From positions 62,001-126,000 of the forward strand of contig JBFWRS010000003.1 in the NCBI GenBank assembly GCA_050248795.1: a stretch of DNA of 64,000 bases, written 5' to 3'. This document shows positions 1 to 7,601 of this stretch, piece after piece. Position 1 is the first letter of the stretch; every line of letters begins with the position of its first letter. This stretch comes from CAZTDU01 sp050248795 (lineage in GTDB: Bacteria; Pseudomonadota; Gammaproteobacteria; Burkholderiales; SG8-39). The notes under the pieces are model-generated. The model saw nothing but the letters and a program-made list of their open reading frames with translations, ran no database searches and had not been told where the DNA came from. The position numbers and the translations under genes were made by a program.

Positions 1-634
1 CGGTGGCACGCGCGTTCTCGCCCAGCTTCCTGCCGGCGGCGACGCCGCTGGCGATGGCGATGACGTTCTTCATCACGCCGCCGATCGCGGCGCCGATCAG
101 GTCGTCGATCGGGTGCACGCAGAAATGCGGGTTGGCGATGGTGGTGGCGAGTGCCCGCGCCAGCGACAGGTCGGCCGCGGCCAGCGCGACACCGCAGGGC
201 AGGTCCTCGGCCAGTTCGCGCGCGAAGGATGGCCCGGAGAGGATCGCGATGCGCGCCTGTGGCAGTGTTTCGGCCAGAACCTCGGGCATCAGCGCCAGCG
301 TGCCGCGCTCGATGCCCTTGGAGCAGCTCACCACCGGCAAGCCGGGTTTCAGGTGCGGCCGCAGCGCGGTGGTGACCTCGCGCATGCGCTGTGCCGGCGG
401 CGCGAGCACCAGCACTTCGGCGTGCGCGGTTGCCGCGGCGAGGTCGCCGGTGGCGACGATGCCTGGAACGAGCTGCGCGCCGGCGAGGAACTGCCTGTTA
501 ACCCCCGCGCTGTTGATAGAGTCGACCACTTCCGGCTCGCGCGCCCACAGGAGGACGTCGTGTCCGGACCTGCGCACGACGCATGCCATGGCGGTGCCGA
601 ACGCGCCACCGCCGATGATGCCGATGTTTGCCAT
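1..634 (-). CDS. gpsA: NAD(P)H-dependent glycerol-3-phosphate dehydrogenase, partial (runs off left edge)
   Basis: The start ATG is at 634 on the minus strand and 211 codons are visible; the C-terminal part lies outside the window. The protein opens with a Rossmann loop (MANIGIIGGGAFGTAMA). It then shows the family signatures APPAQRMREV, SCSKGIE, LSGPSFA and GAAIGGVMKNVIAIASG, the last holding the conserved catalytic lysine. The family reduces dihydroxyacetone phosphate to sn-glycerol 3-phosphate in the cytosol for phospholipid synthesis. It is divergent from the FGGY kinase at 712, and the 77-bp gap between them holds an FNR-type box at 668-681, so anaerobic control of one or both genes is likely. 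The identification is secure; the missing C-terminus cannot be judged. Confidence 0.95.
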   Translation of the reverse strand, partial: MANIGIIGGGAFGTAMACVVRRSGHDVLLWAREPEVVDSINSAGVNRQFLAGAQLVPGIVATGDLAAATAHAEVLVLAPPAQRMREVTTALRPHLKPGLPVVSCSKGIERGTLALMPEVLAETLPQARIAILSGPSFARELAEDLPCGVALAAADLSLARALATTIANPHFCVHPIDDLIGAAIGGVMKNVIAIASGVAAGRKLGENARAT

Positions 635-667
635 GGTCAAATCATGCCTTGGAAGCCCGGCCTGCGC

Positions 668-681
668 TTGACCGGGATCAA
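668..681. promoter_or_regulatory. FNR-type binding site between gpsA and the FGGY kinase
   Basis: The sequence TTGACCGGGATCAA fits the FNR/ANR pattern TTGAY-N4-RTCAA. Its centre is about 37 bp before the kinase ATG at 712 and about 40 bp from the gpsA start at 634. One site could therefore serve either divergent promoter. An FNR with all four cluster cysteines is encoded at 5309-6052. Binding itself is inferred. Confidence 0.6.
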
Positions 682-711
682 ACCGGGCGGGTCGATGCGC
701 GTGGGGACGAA

Positions 712-2175
712 ATGACGACGATGGCGGCGGATTCCGGGCGCCTGGTGCTGGCGATAGACCAGGGCACGCACGCGAGCAGGGCGCTGGTGCTGGATGCGCG
801 CGGGCAGATCCTCGCCTCGGCGGAGCAGGGCATCGGCCTCGCCCGCCCCCAGGCCGACTGGGCGGAGCAGGATGCGGACGAGGTCGTCGCCTCGGTGTTC
901 GCGGCGGTGGACGCGGCGACGCGCGCGCTCGGTGCACGCCGCGCGGACCTCGCCGCCGCCGGCCTGGCGTGCCAGCGCGCCAGCGCGGTGTGCTGGAACC
1001 GGCGCGACGGCACGCCGCTGTCGCCTATCTTCAGCTGGCAGGACCGTCGCGCGCACGCGTGGATAGACCAGCTCGCGCCGCATGGCGAGGACGTGCACCG
1101 GCGCACCGGCCTGTTCCTGTCGCCGCACTATGGCGCGTCGAAGCTGCGCTGGGCGCTGGACCACCTGCCCGCGGTGCGCGCGGCGCGGGACGCGGGGACG
1201 CTGGCGTGGGGGCCGATGGCGAGCTTCGTCGCCTTCCGCCTGCTGAAGGAGCGGCCGCTGTACGCGGATCCGCAGTGTGCGGCGCGCACGCAACTGTGGA
1301 ACGTGCACACGCGGGACTGGGATCCGGAGCTGCTGGCGCTGTTCGGCCTGCCGGGCGGATTCCTGCCGGCGAGCTTTCCCACCTGCGGCGCCTGGGGCAC
1401 GCTGCAGGCCGGCGGCGCGAGCGTGCCGCTGACCGCGGTGAACGGCGACCAGTCCGCGGCGATGTTCGCCTTCGGCTGGCCGGAAGGCGATTCGGCGTAC
1501 ATCAACATCGGCACCAGCGCGTTCGTGCAGCGCGCGCTGGAACGCTATCCGCAAGGCGTGACGCGCCAGCTCACCGGCATCATCCTGCAAGACGGCGACA
1601 CCATGCTGTACATGGTGGAGGGCAACGTCAACGGCGCCGGCACCGCACTGGAGTGGTTCGCCAACCAGTTCCCGGTCGAAGGCGACCTGGTGGCGCAACT
1701 GTCGCATTGGCTCGAGCGTCCGGCCGCTGGGGTGCCGCTGTTCCTGAACGGCATCGCCGGCCTCGGCGGTCCGTTCTGGCAGGCGGAGTTCGCCTCGCGC
1801 TTCGTCGATGATGGGGGCGAGAGTGAAACCTGGCAGAAGGCGGTGGCGCTGGTGGAGAGCATGGCGTTCCTGCTGCAGGCGAACATCGACTACATGGCCG
1901 GCCATGTGCCGGCGCCGCGGCGGATCCGCGTCAGCGGCGGACTGTCGCGCTTCGATGGACTGTGCGCGCGGCTCGCTTCCCTGAGCGGCCTGCCGGCGCA
2001 CCGGCGCGACGACCCCGAGGCGAGCGCGCGCGGCATCGCCTACCTCGCCGCAGGACGGCCCGCGGGCTGGAACTCCGGTGCGCGCGAGGAAATCTTCCCG
2101 CCGCGGCCGGATGCGGGCCTGCGCCAGCGCTACCGGCGCTGGCGCGCGCTGATGGCCGAGGCCACCGGGATCTGA
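712..2175 (+). CDS. FGGY-family carbohydrate kinase, glycerol-kinase-like
   Basis: A 487-residue protein starting at ATG 712, preceded by GGGGA; the frame is open further upstream but that stretch is not conserved-looking. The N-terminal motif AIDQGTHASRALV resembles the phosphate-binding loop of GlpK (AIDQGTTSSRAIV). NGDQSAAMFAF corresponds to the catalytic-aspartate region, and a second actin-like ATP-binding half follows (INIGTSAF, RIRVSGGLSRFDGL). FGGY kinases phosphorylate polyols or sugars. Together with gpsA across the divergent promoter, glycerol is the most economical substrate guess, but the THAS variant and other differences leave xylulose-like or other polyol substrates open. An FNR-type box sits at 668-681. 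Confidence 0.82.
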   Translation: MTTMAADSGRLVLAIDQGTHASRALVLDARGQILASAEQGIGLARPQADWAEQDADEVVASVFAAVDAATRALGARRADLAAAGLACQRASAVCWNRRDGTPLSPIFSWQDRRAHAWIDQLAPHGEDVHRRTGLFLSPHYGASKLRWALDHLPAVRAARDAGTLAWGPMASFVAFRLLKERPLYADPQCAARTQLWNVHTRDWDPELLALFGLPGGFLPASFPTCGAWGTLQAGGASVPLTAVNGDQSAAMFAFGWPEGDSAYINIGTSAFVQRALERYPQGVTRQLTGIILQDGDTMLYMVEGNVNGAGTALEWFANQFPVEGDLVAQLSHWLERPAAGVPLFLNGIAGLGGPFWQAEFASRFVDDGGESETWQKAVALVESMAFLLQANIDYMAGHVPAPRRIRVSGGLSRFDGLCARLASLSGLPAHRRDDPEASARGIAYLAAGRPAGWNSGAREEIFPPRPDAGLRQRYRRWRALMAEATGI

Positions 2176-2187
2176 TCGACCGCCTGC

Positions 2188-2201
2188 TTGACGCAGATCA
2201 A
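2188..2201. promoter_or_regulatory. FNR-type binding site upstream of hsp20
   Basis: TTGACGCAGATCAA matches TTGAY-N4-RTCAA. It lies 64 bp before the hsp20 ATG. The centre at 2194.5 would place a class II start site near 2236, with an A/T-rich CAACAAT stretch at about 2222-2228 in the -10 position. It probably drives hsp20 and the two following usp genes under oxygen limitation (inference). Confidence 0.6.
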
Positions 2202-2264
2202 CCGCCTGCGGCGGGCGTGCGCAACAATTCACTCGTCATAACCACGGATCCGCAAGGAGGCGAT

Positions 2265-2687
2265 ATGGCGAACATCGTGCGTTCCGGGTCGGTCGAGGAC
2301 ATATTCGGCGACCTGATGAAGGGCTTCTGGGTGAAGCCGCTGTCCATGCCCGAGGCGCAGGACATGAAGATAAAGGTAGACGTGACCGAGGGCGACAAGG
2401 CCTACACGGTGCACGCGGAGATCCCCGGCGTGAAGAAGGAAGACATCCAGGTCGAGGTCGACGGCAACGTGGTGTCGATCCGCGCCGAGGTCAAGCGCGA
2501 GTCCGAGGAGAAGAAGGGCGAGAAGGTGCTGCGCAGCGAGCGCTACTACGGCCGCGTCGAGCGCAGCTTCAGCCTGCCGGTCGATATCGACGACAAGGCG
2601 ACCGTGGCGAAGTACAAGGACGGCGTGCTGGACCTGACGCTGCCGAAGAAGGCCGCCGCGAGCACGCGGCGCATCGCGGTAGAGTAA
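2265..2687 (+). CDS. Small heat-shock protein, Hsp20/alpha-crystallin family
   Basis: A 140-residue protein with a very good ribosome site (AAGGAGG at 2254-2260) before ATG 2265. Residues about 38-130 form an alpha-crystallin domain: VHAEIPGVKKEDIQVEVDGN and the closing beta-strand motif YKDGVLDLTLPKK. A C-terminal RRIAVE resembles the I-x-V anchor used for oligomer assembly. Members are ATP-independent holdases that keep unfolding cytosolic proteins soluble. It is the first gene after an FNR-type box and is followed at short distance by two universal stress proteins, which suggests an oxygen-limitation stress operon rather than a purely heat-induced gene. Confidence 0.93.
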   Translation: MANIVRSGSVEDIFGDLMKGFWVKPLSMPEAQDMKIKVDVTEGDKAYTVHAEIPGVKKEDIQVEVDGNVVSIRAEVKRESEEKKGEKVLRSERYYGRVERSFSLPVDIDDKATVAKYKDGVLDLTLPKKAAASTRRIAVE

Positions 2688-2728
2688 TCAGCCAATCTGA
2701 CAGCGGCCGCGGCCGGGAGGGGACTTCG

Positions 2729-3175
2729 ATGTACAAACGCATACTTGTTCCGGTCGACGGCAGCGCCAGCGCGAACCGCGGCCTGCAGGAGGCGCTGCGC
2801 CTGGCGAGGAACCAGAAGGCGCGCCTGGTCCTGCTGCACGTGGTCGAGGAGCAGTTCGTCACCCAGGCGGCGGAGGCGATGGTGTTCTCGGAGAAGCTGT
2901 TCGAGGCCATGCGCGCAAGCGGTCGCAAGGTGCTGGCGCGTGCCGAGGCGCTCGCGCGCAAGGGCGGCGTCAAGGCGCTGGCGGTGCTGCGCGAATCGGT
3001 TACCGTGCCGGTCGCCGACATGGTGGTGCGCGAGGCGCGCAGGCAGCGCGCCGACCTGATCGTCATCGGGACGCATGGCCGGCGCGGGCTCACGCGCGCG
3101 GTGATGGGCAGCGATGCCGAGGATGTCGTGCGCTCGTCCCCGGTACCGGTATTGCTCGTGCGCGCCAGGCGCTGA
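2729..3175 (+). CDS. Universal stress protein, single UspA domain
   Basis: A 148-residue protein starting at ATG 2729 after GGGAGGGGA. It begins YKRILVPVDGSASANRGLQEALRLA and carries the ATP-binding signature G-2x-G-9x-G-S/T as GTHGRRGLTRAVMGSDAEDVV, ending in the strand VPVLLVRARR. The family binds ATP or AMP and supports survival under energy or redox stress; exact biochemical roles vary. It lies 41 bp after hsp20 and 16 bp before a tandem-domain paralogue, so the three form a likely operon under the FNR-type box at 2188-2201. Several beta- and gammaproteobacterial usp genes are known to respond to anaerobiosis, which fits that reading. Confidence 0.92.
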   Translation: MYKRILVPVDGSASANRGLQEALRLARNQKARLVLLHVVEEQFVTQAAEAMVFSEKLFEAMRASGRKVLARAEALARKGGVKALAVLRESVTVPVADMVVREARRQRADLIVIGTHGRRGLTRAVMGSDAEDVVRSSPVPVLLVRARR

Positions 3176-3191
3176 ACAGGGAGAAAGCCGC

Positions 3192-4031
3192 ATGAACTAC
3201 AAGACCATCGTCGTACACATGGACCGCAGCGCGCGCCGTGCGCAACGCCTGGACATCGCGCTCGACATGGCGCGGACGCACGACGCGCACCTGGTGGGCC
3301 TGTTCGCGCTCAGCACGCCGCGGATCCCGTCCTACGCGCTCGCCGAGGCCGGCAGTACGGTGCTCGAGCAACTGCGGCTGCGGCAGGCCGAGCAGGCCGC
3401 GGAGGCGGAAGCCGAATTCCGCAAGGCGGCGGCGCGGCACGGCGTCAGCACCGTCGAGTGGCGCGTGTCGCGCCAGGACGCGGTGGGCGCGGCGTGCCTC
3501 AGCGCACGCTACGCGGACCTGCTGATCGCCGGGCAACCGGAGCCGGCGGATGCGATGCCGGCGGGCATTGCGGCGGGTTTTCACGAAGAACTCCTGCTGT
3601 CCACCGGCGGGCCGGTGCTGTTCGTGCCCTATGCCGGGCGCTTCGAGCGTGTCGGCCAGCGCGTGCTGGTCGCCTGGGACGCGGGCCGCGAAGCGGCGCG
3701 CGCGGTGTCGGACGCGCTGCCGCTGCTGGCGCGCGCGGCACATGTGGAGGTCGTGGTGTTCGATCCGGAGAAAAGCCTCGCGCACGGCGACGTGCCGGGC
3801 GCGGACATTTCGCTTTACCTGGCCCGCCACGGCGTCAAGGCCTCTGCGGCGCAGCTCTCCGGCGCCGGCATGGATGTGGGCAACCAGATCCTGTCGCGCG
3901 CAGCCGACCTGGGATCGGACCTGATCGTCATGGGCGGTTACGGCCATTCGCGCATGCGCGAGCTGATGCTCGGTGGGGCGACGCGCACGGTGCTGGAGAC
4001 GATGACCGTCCCGGTGCTGATGTCTCACTGA
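3192..4031 (+). CDS. Universal stress protein with two tandem Usp domains
   Basis: A 279-residue protein; ATG 3192 (MNYKTIVVHMD) is preferred over upstream in-frame ATGs because GGGAGAAA precedes it and the Usp fold starts there. The first Usp domain (about 1-140) lacks a clean ATP loop. The second (about 150-279) has GGYGHSRMRELMLGGATRTV, an intact G-2x-G-9x-G-S/T nucleotide motif, and ends VPVLMSH. This is the UspE-like arrangement in which one half is degenerate. It is the last gene of the hsp20-usp-usp group. Its stop overlaps the convergent membrane-protein gene at 4025 by 7 bp, leaving no room for a conventional intergenic terminator. Confidence 0.9.
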   Translation: MNYKTIVVHMDRSARRAQRLDIALDMARTHDAHLVGLFALSTPRIPSYALAEAGSTVLEQLRLRQAEQAAEAEAEFRKAAARHGVSTVEWRVSRQDAVGAACLSARYADLLIAGQPEPADAMPAGIAAGFHEELLLSTGGPVLFVPYAGRFERVGQRVLVAWDAGREAARAVSDALPLLARAAHVEVVVFDPEKSLAHGDVPGADISLYLARHGVKASAAQLSGAGMDVGNQILSRAADLGSDLIVMGGYGHSRMRELMLGGATRTVLETMTVPVLMSH

Positions 4032-5269
4032 AGCAGCAGTTCCACCGCCCACGCGGCGGCGATGCCGGCGGCCAGGCCGACCGCGACCCGCCAGCCAAAG
4101 CGCACGCCGCCGGTGGCGAATGCGCCGACCGTCTTGCTCACGGCATTGGTGGAGATCGCCAGCAGGCAGGAGAATGCCAGCACATCCGCCGGGAGCCGGC
4201 CGTCGGCGGCAAGCGCGAGCAGCGAAGCGCCGGCGGAATGCGCATCGAGTATTCCGGCCACCGCGGCGCCCACCTGCGCCGCCGCATTGCCGGCAAACTG
4301 GTTCGCCAGACCCACCGCGGTGCTCAGCGCCGCCACGCCCACCGCGAATCCGCTGGCGTGCCAGAGGTTGAAGGCGCGGCCCGGGCGATTCTCCGGCGGC
4401 TTCGCGCCGGCGCTGCTGCGGTAGAACCAGGCGGCGCACAAGACGGTGGCGACGAGGCCGGCGGCGAGCGGCGCCGCAAGCACCGCGAGCGCGGGCGCAT
4501 GGATGCTCGCGGTGATCACCGCGAACAGGATGAAGGTCGCCATGGTGGCGAACAACGAGCCGGCGACGCTCGCCTCCAGCAGCGCAGGTTCCTTGCGCAC
4601 GCGCGCGCCGAGCGCAATGATGGTCGCGGTGCTGGAGACGAAGCCCGACGCCAGGCCCGACAGCGCCATGCCGCGCTGGGTGCCCAGCCAGCGCTGCGCG
4701 ATGTAGCCGGCACCCTGCATCGCCATGATGACCACCGCGTAGGTCCACACCACGTGCGGGTTGGTGCCGCCCAGCCAGGCGATCGCTTCGTCGGGCGTCA
4801 GCGGCAGCATGATCAGCACCGCGCCCGCGAACAGCAGCGCGTCGCGCATCTCCCGCTCGGTCAGCACCTGCGTGGAAAAACGGTGCAGCCGGCTGCGCGC
4901 GGCGAGCAGACCGGCAACCACCACCGCGCCGGCGGCGGCGACACCGGGCTGCGGGATGGCGACGACGCCGAGCAGGTAGGTGACGAAGAAGGCGAGCTCG
5001 GTGGTGACCCCGGGGTCGCTCTCACGGCTGCGCAGGTAGGCGATGGCGCTCAACGCAAGGATCATCACCGCGCCCGCGGCGACCAGCAGCGGTTGCTCCA
5101 GTGCCTGCGCGATCGCGCCCGCCAGCGCGGCAAGCGTGAAAGTGCGCACGCCGGCGAGCGCGCGATCGGGGCCGGCGCCCTTGCGCCGTTCCCGCTCGAC
5201 GCCGATCAGCAGCCCGCTGCCCAGGGCGACGAGGAACCCGAGCAGCAGGTTCTCAGGGAGCGCAAGCAT
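4025..5269 (-). CDS. MgtC/SapB plus DUF4010 multi-pass inner-membrane protein
   Basis: A 414-residue membrane protein. The N-terminal part (MLALPENLLLGFLVALGSGLLIGVERERRK, about residues 1-150) resembles the MgtC/SapB domain, whose hallmark is a glycine-rich first helix followed by a GxERE-type charged segment. The remainder, with about eight hydrophobic segments, resembles DUF4010. Proteins of this architecture are widespread in Proteobacteria and of unknown function; MgtC itself modulates magnesium and ATP homeostasis, which should not be assumed here. It is convergent with the Usp gene, overlapping by 7 bp, and co-directional with fnr 40 bp upstream, so read-through from the fnr transcript is possible. 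Confidence 0.75.
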   Translation of the reverse strand: MLALPENLLLGFLVALGSGLLIGVERERRKGAGPDRALAGVRTFTLAALAGAIAQALEQPLLVAAGAVMILALSAIAYLRSRESDPGVTTELAFFVTYLLGVVAIPQPGVAAAGAVVVAGLLAARSRLHRFSTQVLTEREMRDALLFAGAVLIMLPLTPDEAIAWLGGTNPHVVWTYAVVIMAMQGAGYIAQRWLGTQRGMALSGLASGFVSSTATIIALGARVRKEPALLEASVAGSLFATMATFILFAVITASIHAPALAVLAAPLAAGLVATVLCAAWFYRSSAGAKPPENRPGRAFNLWHASGFAVGVAALSTAVGLANQFAGNAAAQVGAAVAGILDAHSAGASLLALAADGRLPADVLAFSCLLAISTNAVSKTVGAFATGGVRFGWRVAVGLAAGIAAAWAVELLLQ

Positions 5270-5308
5270 GCAGGATCTTACCCGCAGCTTGCGCGCGGGC
5301 GGGGAGCG

Positions 5309-6052
5309 CTAGTGGCTCAGTTCCAGCACGCGCTCGAGCCGGGAGATGTCGGCGATGCGCACGTGCTTCTGCTGCACTTCGATCAGGCCGTCCTTCTGGA
5401 ACGCCGAGAACAGCCGGCTCACCGTCTCCAGCTTCAGCCCCAGGTAGCTGCCGATTTCCTCGCGCGTCATGCGCAGGTGGAAGTCGGACTGCGAATAGCC
5501 GCGGCGCACGAAGCGCTTCGAGAGGTTGATGAGGAAGGTGGCCAGGCGCTGCTCGGCCCGCATCGACCCCAGCAGCATCATCACGCCGTGGTCGCGCACG
5601 ATCTCGCGCGCCAGCACTGCGTGCAGGTTGCGCTGCAGCGCGGGTATCTCGCGCGCCATCTGCTCGATCAGCGCATAGGGCAGCACGCAGACTTCGCTGT
5701 CCTCCAGCGCGATCGCCGTGCCGTTGTAGGTCCCGGTGCCGATGCCGTCCATGCCGAGCAGCTCGCCGCCCATGAAGAAGCCGGTGACCTGCTCGCGCCC
5801 TTCGCCGTCGATGAGGATGGTCTTGAAGAAGCCGCTGCGGATCGAGTACACGGCGTTGAACGCCGCGCCGGCATTGAACAGCACGTCGCCGCGCTTCATG
5901 CGGCGGCGCGCGTAGACCACGTTTTCCATTCGCGCCATGTCCTCGGCGCCCATCGACGCCGGCAGGCACAGTTCGCGCAGGTTGCAGCTGGAGCAGGTAA
6001 CCTCGAACTTCCTCGGGGCGGCTTCCTGCCTGATCGCGGTAACGGCGTACAT
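5309..6052 (-). CDS. fnr: FNR-type oxygen-responsive transcription regulator
   Basis: A 247-residue Crp/Fnr regulator. The chosen ATG 6052 puts cysteines at positions 20, 23, 29 and 122, exactly those that bind the [4Fe-4S] cluster in E. coli FNR (TCSSCNLRELC and SEVC). The cNMP-like sensory barrel spans about 45-150. The C-terminal helix-turn-helix MTREEIGSYLGLKLETVSRLFSAF carries the E-SR residues that read TTGAT half-sites. FNR dimers assemble without oxygen and switch on anaerobic respiration. Four matching boxes lie in this window (668, 2188, 11036, 16245). A CheY-like receiver gene lies 11 bp upstream on the same strand, so the two are probably co-transcribed. Confidence 0.96.
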   Translation of the reverse strand: MYAVTAIRQEAAPRKFEVTCSSCNLRELCLPASMGAEDMARMENVVYARRRMKRGDVLFNAGAAFNAVYSIRSGFFKTILIDGEGREQVTGFFMGGELLGMDGIGTGTYNGTAIALEDSEVCVLPYALIEQMAREIPALQRNLHAVLAREIVRDHGVMMLLGSMRAEQRLATFLINLSKRFVRRGYSQSDFHLRMTREEIGSYLGLKLETVSRLFSAFQKDGLIEVQQKHVRIADISRLERVLELSH

Positions 6053-6063
6053 GACGTACTCCT

Positions 6064-6468
6064 TCAGTGTCTGGCTGCGGCGCGCGCGGCGATCACTTCG
6101 CCGATGCGCTCGAACTCGGTGCTCTTGTCGAAGAAACTGCCTGCGCCCAGCCGCCGCGCGATGCGCCGGTAAGGCTCGGACGAGGAGTTGGAGAGCATGC
6201 ACAGCTCGATGTCGGGTGCGGCGTCGTGTATCGCCTGCAGCACCTCGAAACCGCTGCCCTCGTCGAGCATGAAATCGACGATGACCAGGTCGGGGTGCGC
6301 GGCGAGGATGGCGCGGATCGCCTGCTGCGCGCCGCTGGCGTGTCCCACGGCGCGCGCGCCGGCGAGCGTCACCAGGCCTTCCAGGCGCTCGCGCACCAGA
6401 GGAGAATCCTCGACGAAGAAAACGCGTACCGGGGCTGCGACGGGCGGGGTGGCGGTGGCGCACTGCAT
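6064..6468 (-). CDS. CheY-like single-domain response regulator
   Basis: A 134-residue receiver with no output domain. After a short leader the fold starts VRVFFVEDSPLVRERL with the acidic pair E20-D21. The phosphoacceptor is D65 in LVIVDFMLDEG, and the switch residues are the serines of MLSNSSSE and the lysine of SFFDKS. It should be phosphorylated by a histidine kinase and act through protein contact. It lies immediately upstream of fnr. The IS1595-type element ends about 70 bp before its start, separating it from the NarL-type regulator and kinase at 9128-11073 with which it probably once formed one regulatory cluster. Its native promoter may have been displaced by the insertion. Confidence 0.88.
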   Translation of the reverse strand: MQCATATPPVAAPVRVFFVEDSPLVRERLEGLVTLAGARAVGHASGAQQAIRAILAAHPDLVIVDFMLDEGSGFEVLQAIHDAAPDIELCMLSNSSSEPYRRIARRLGAGSFFDKSTEFERIGEVIAARAAARH

Positions 6469-6528
6469 GGACGCAGTGTGGCGCCGCCGGCCGCCGCGGC
6501 CTATCGGCGGATGCCGATTCCGCGCCTC

Positions 6529-6555
6529 GGAATATTCCGAAAGTATGTAGTTAGC
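6529..6555 (+). repeat. Left terminal inverted repeat of the IS1595-type element with palindromic target
   Basis: This 27-nt stretch begins GGAATATTCCGAAAGTATGT and matches the reverse complement of 9102-9128 at 26 of 27 positions. Its outer 10 nt, GGAATATTCC, are a palindrome also present as a direct repeat at the other end, so the exact boundary is ambiguous by a few bases. An 8-bp duplication GAATATTC (6530-6537 and 9120-9127) would fit the IS1595 family norm and put the element end at 6538. Confidence 0.85.
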
Positions 6556-6606
6556 GAAAGGCGCTACTAAGTGCCCTCGCTAAGACGGGGCTTCCCCATC
6601 CTGCTG

Positions 6607-7530
6607 CTAGCTGGCCTCGTTGCCTTCTTCGGTGGCTTGCAGTGCCCAGCCTGTCCGAACGATGGCAAATCTCCCTTCCTCATTCTTGACTACCTCAGTG
6701 GTCGTTTCTCTAGTAACGAAGCGGAAGCTAAGGTGCTGCGGCGTGTCATAAATATCCTCGTATTCGATACGGCCCCACACGAAAATATCTCCGGTTGGTG
6801 GGGTATTTCCCGCCATGTCCGCTTGCGCTTCCGTGAAGTTGCGCATAACACGTCGCAACGGACGCTCCATTCCTGGCCCGAGGGGGTAGCTTCCGTGGAG
6901 TGCGGGAGCGGGGAATCCCTCGGGCGGGCCATCGCTGCCGCCGATGCTCCAATCGAAACCCGCTCTAACCTTTCGCGCTGGGGTGTGCCCTGTATTTCTC
7001 AGGTGAAGTTGGATCTGGTAGCTGTTGGTGTTCAGTTTTTGAATCACATGCTCCCGAAGACCCAAGTAAGCGCGCAGTTCCAAAGCGGAAGTACCCTCAA
7101 TGGCCCGAACGCTAGACATGGTGCCTTCCGCGCTTTCTTTGGCGGCATCGGCACTTCTAGAGGCAGCCCTAGCGGCCCAACCCGTAAAGAGAACCGCAAT
7201 GGCGCTAGCCAATGCGGCGATCCAAGTAGCCCAGAGTTGATAGTCGGCAAGCGCGACTTGTTCTCTCGCGGCTGCGGCTTGTTCCTCGAACGCTTTGAGC
7301 GCCCTTCTGTCATGGTCCGCCTTCTGATTTGCCTCGGACTGTTCGTGGGCGGCCTCGTCTCTGCTTTTTACGGTGGGGTTTATTGTGACGAAAAGCGGTT
7401 CGGACTTGCTGCCGCGCTCCTTTTGATGGGGCTTTGCTTGGTCTCCCTCTCGCTGATGCTGAACCTTCTCCCCTTGTGCCGAAGCCATTGACGCATTGCA
7501 CAATAACAACACAACTATGAGCAGTCGCAT
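6607..7530 (-). CDS. Cargo protein of the IS element: signal peptide or TM protein of unknown function
   Basis: A 307-residue protein starting at ATG 7530, preceded on the minus strand by AGGAGGAGG. An N-terminal hydrophobic segment ending ASMASAQG looks like a cleavable signal peptide. A charged, coiled-coil-like stretch follows (about 45-85), then a second hydrophobic helix (WATWIAALASAIAVLFTGWAA, near residue 100) and an alanine- and serine-rich linker. The C-terminal 170 residues form a soluble, probably beta-rich domain with QIQLHLRNTGHTPARKV. I do not recognise a function. Proteins of this layout (TM helix plus a domain with a beta-strand NTG motif) are frequent hypothetical proteins in Proteobacteria. 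It is divergent from the transposase, and the two starts are 71 bp apart. Confidence 0.7.
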   Translation of the reverse strand: MRLLIVVLLLCNASMASAQGEKVQHQREGDQAKPHQKERGSKSEPLFVTINPTVKSRDEAAHEQSEANQKADHDRRALKAFEEQAAAAREQVALADYQLWATWIAALASAIAVLFTGWAARAASRSADAAKESAEGTMSSVRAIEGTSALELRAYLGLREHVIQKLNTNSYQIQLHLRNTGHTPARKVRAGFDWSIGGSDGPPEGFPAPALHGSYPLGPGMERPLRRVMRNFTEAQADMAGNTPPTGDIFVWGRIEYEDIYDTPQHLSFRFVTRETTTEVVKNEEGRFAIVRTGWALQATEEGNEAS

Positions 7531-7601
7531 GGCCTCCTCCTTTAGCAGGAAGCTTAACATTTTCCTTGACGAAAGCATTTACTCAAGTAAAATATTGCCC
7601 C

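Noticed and set aside
3458..6172. A 904-codon plus-strand frame across usp, the MgtC-like gene and fnr
   Set aside because: Low-complexity Arg/Ala/Gly-rich translation typical of high-G+C shadow frames; it contradicts three recognisable genes.
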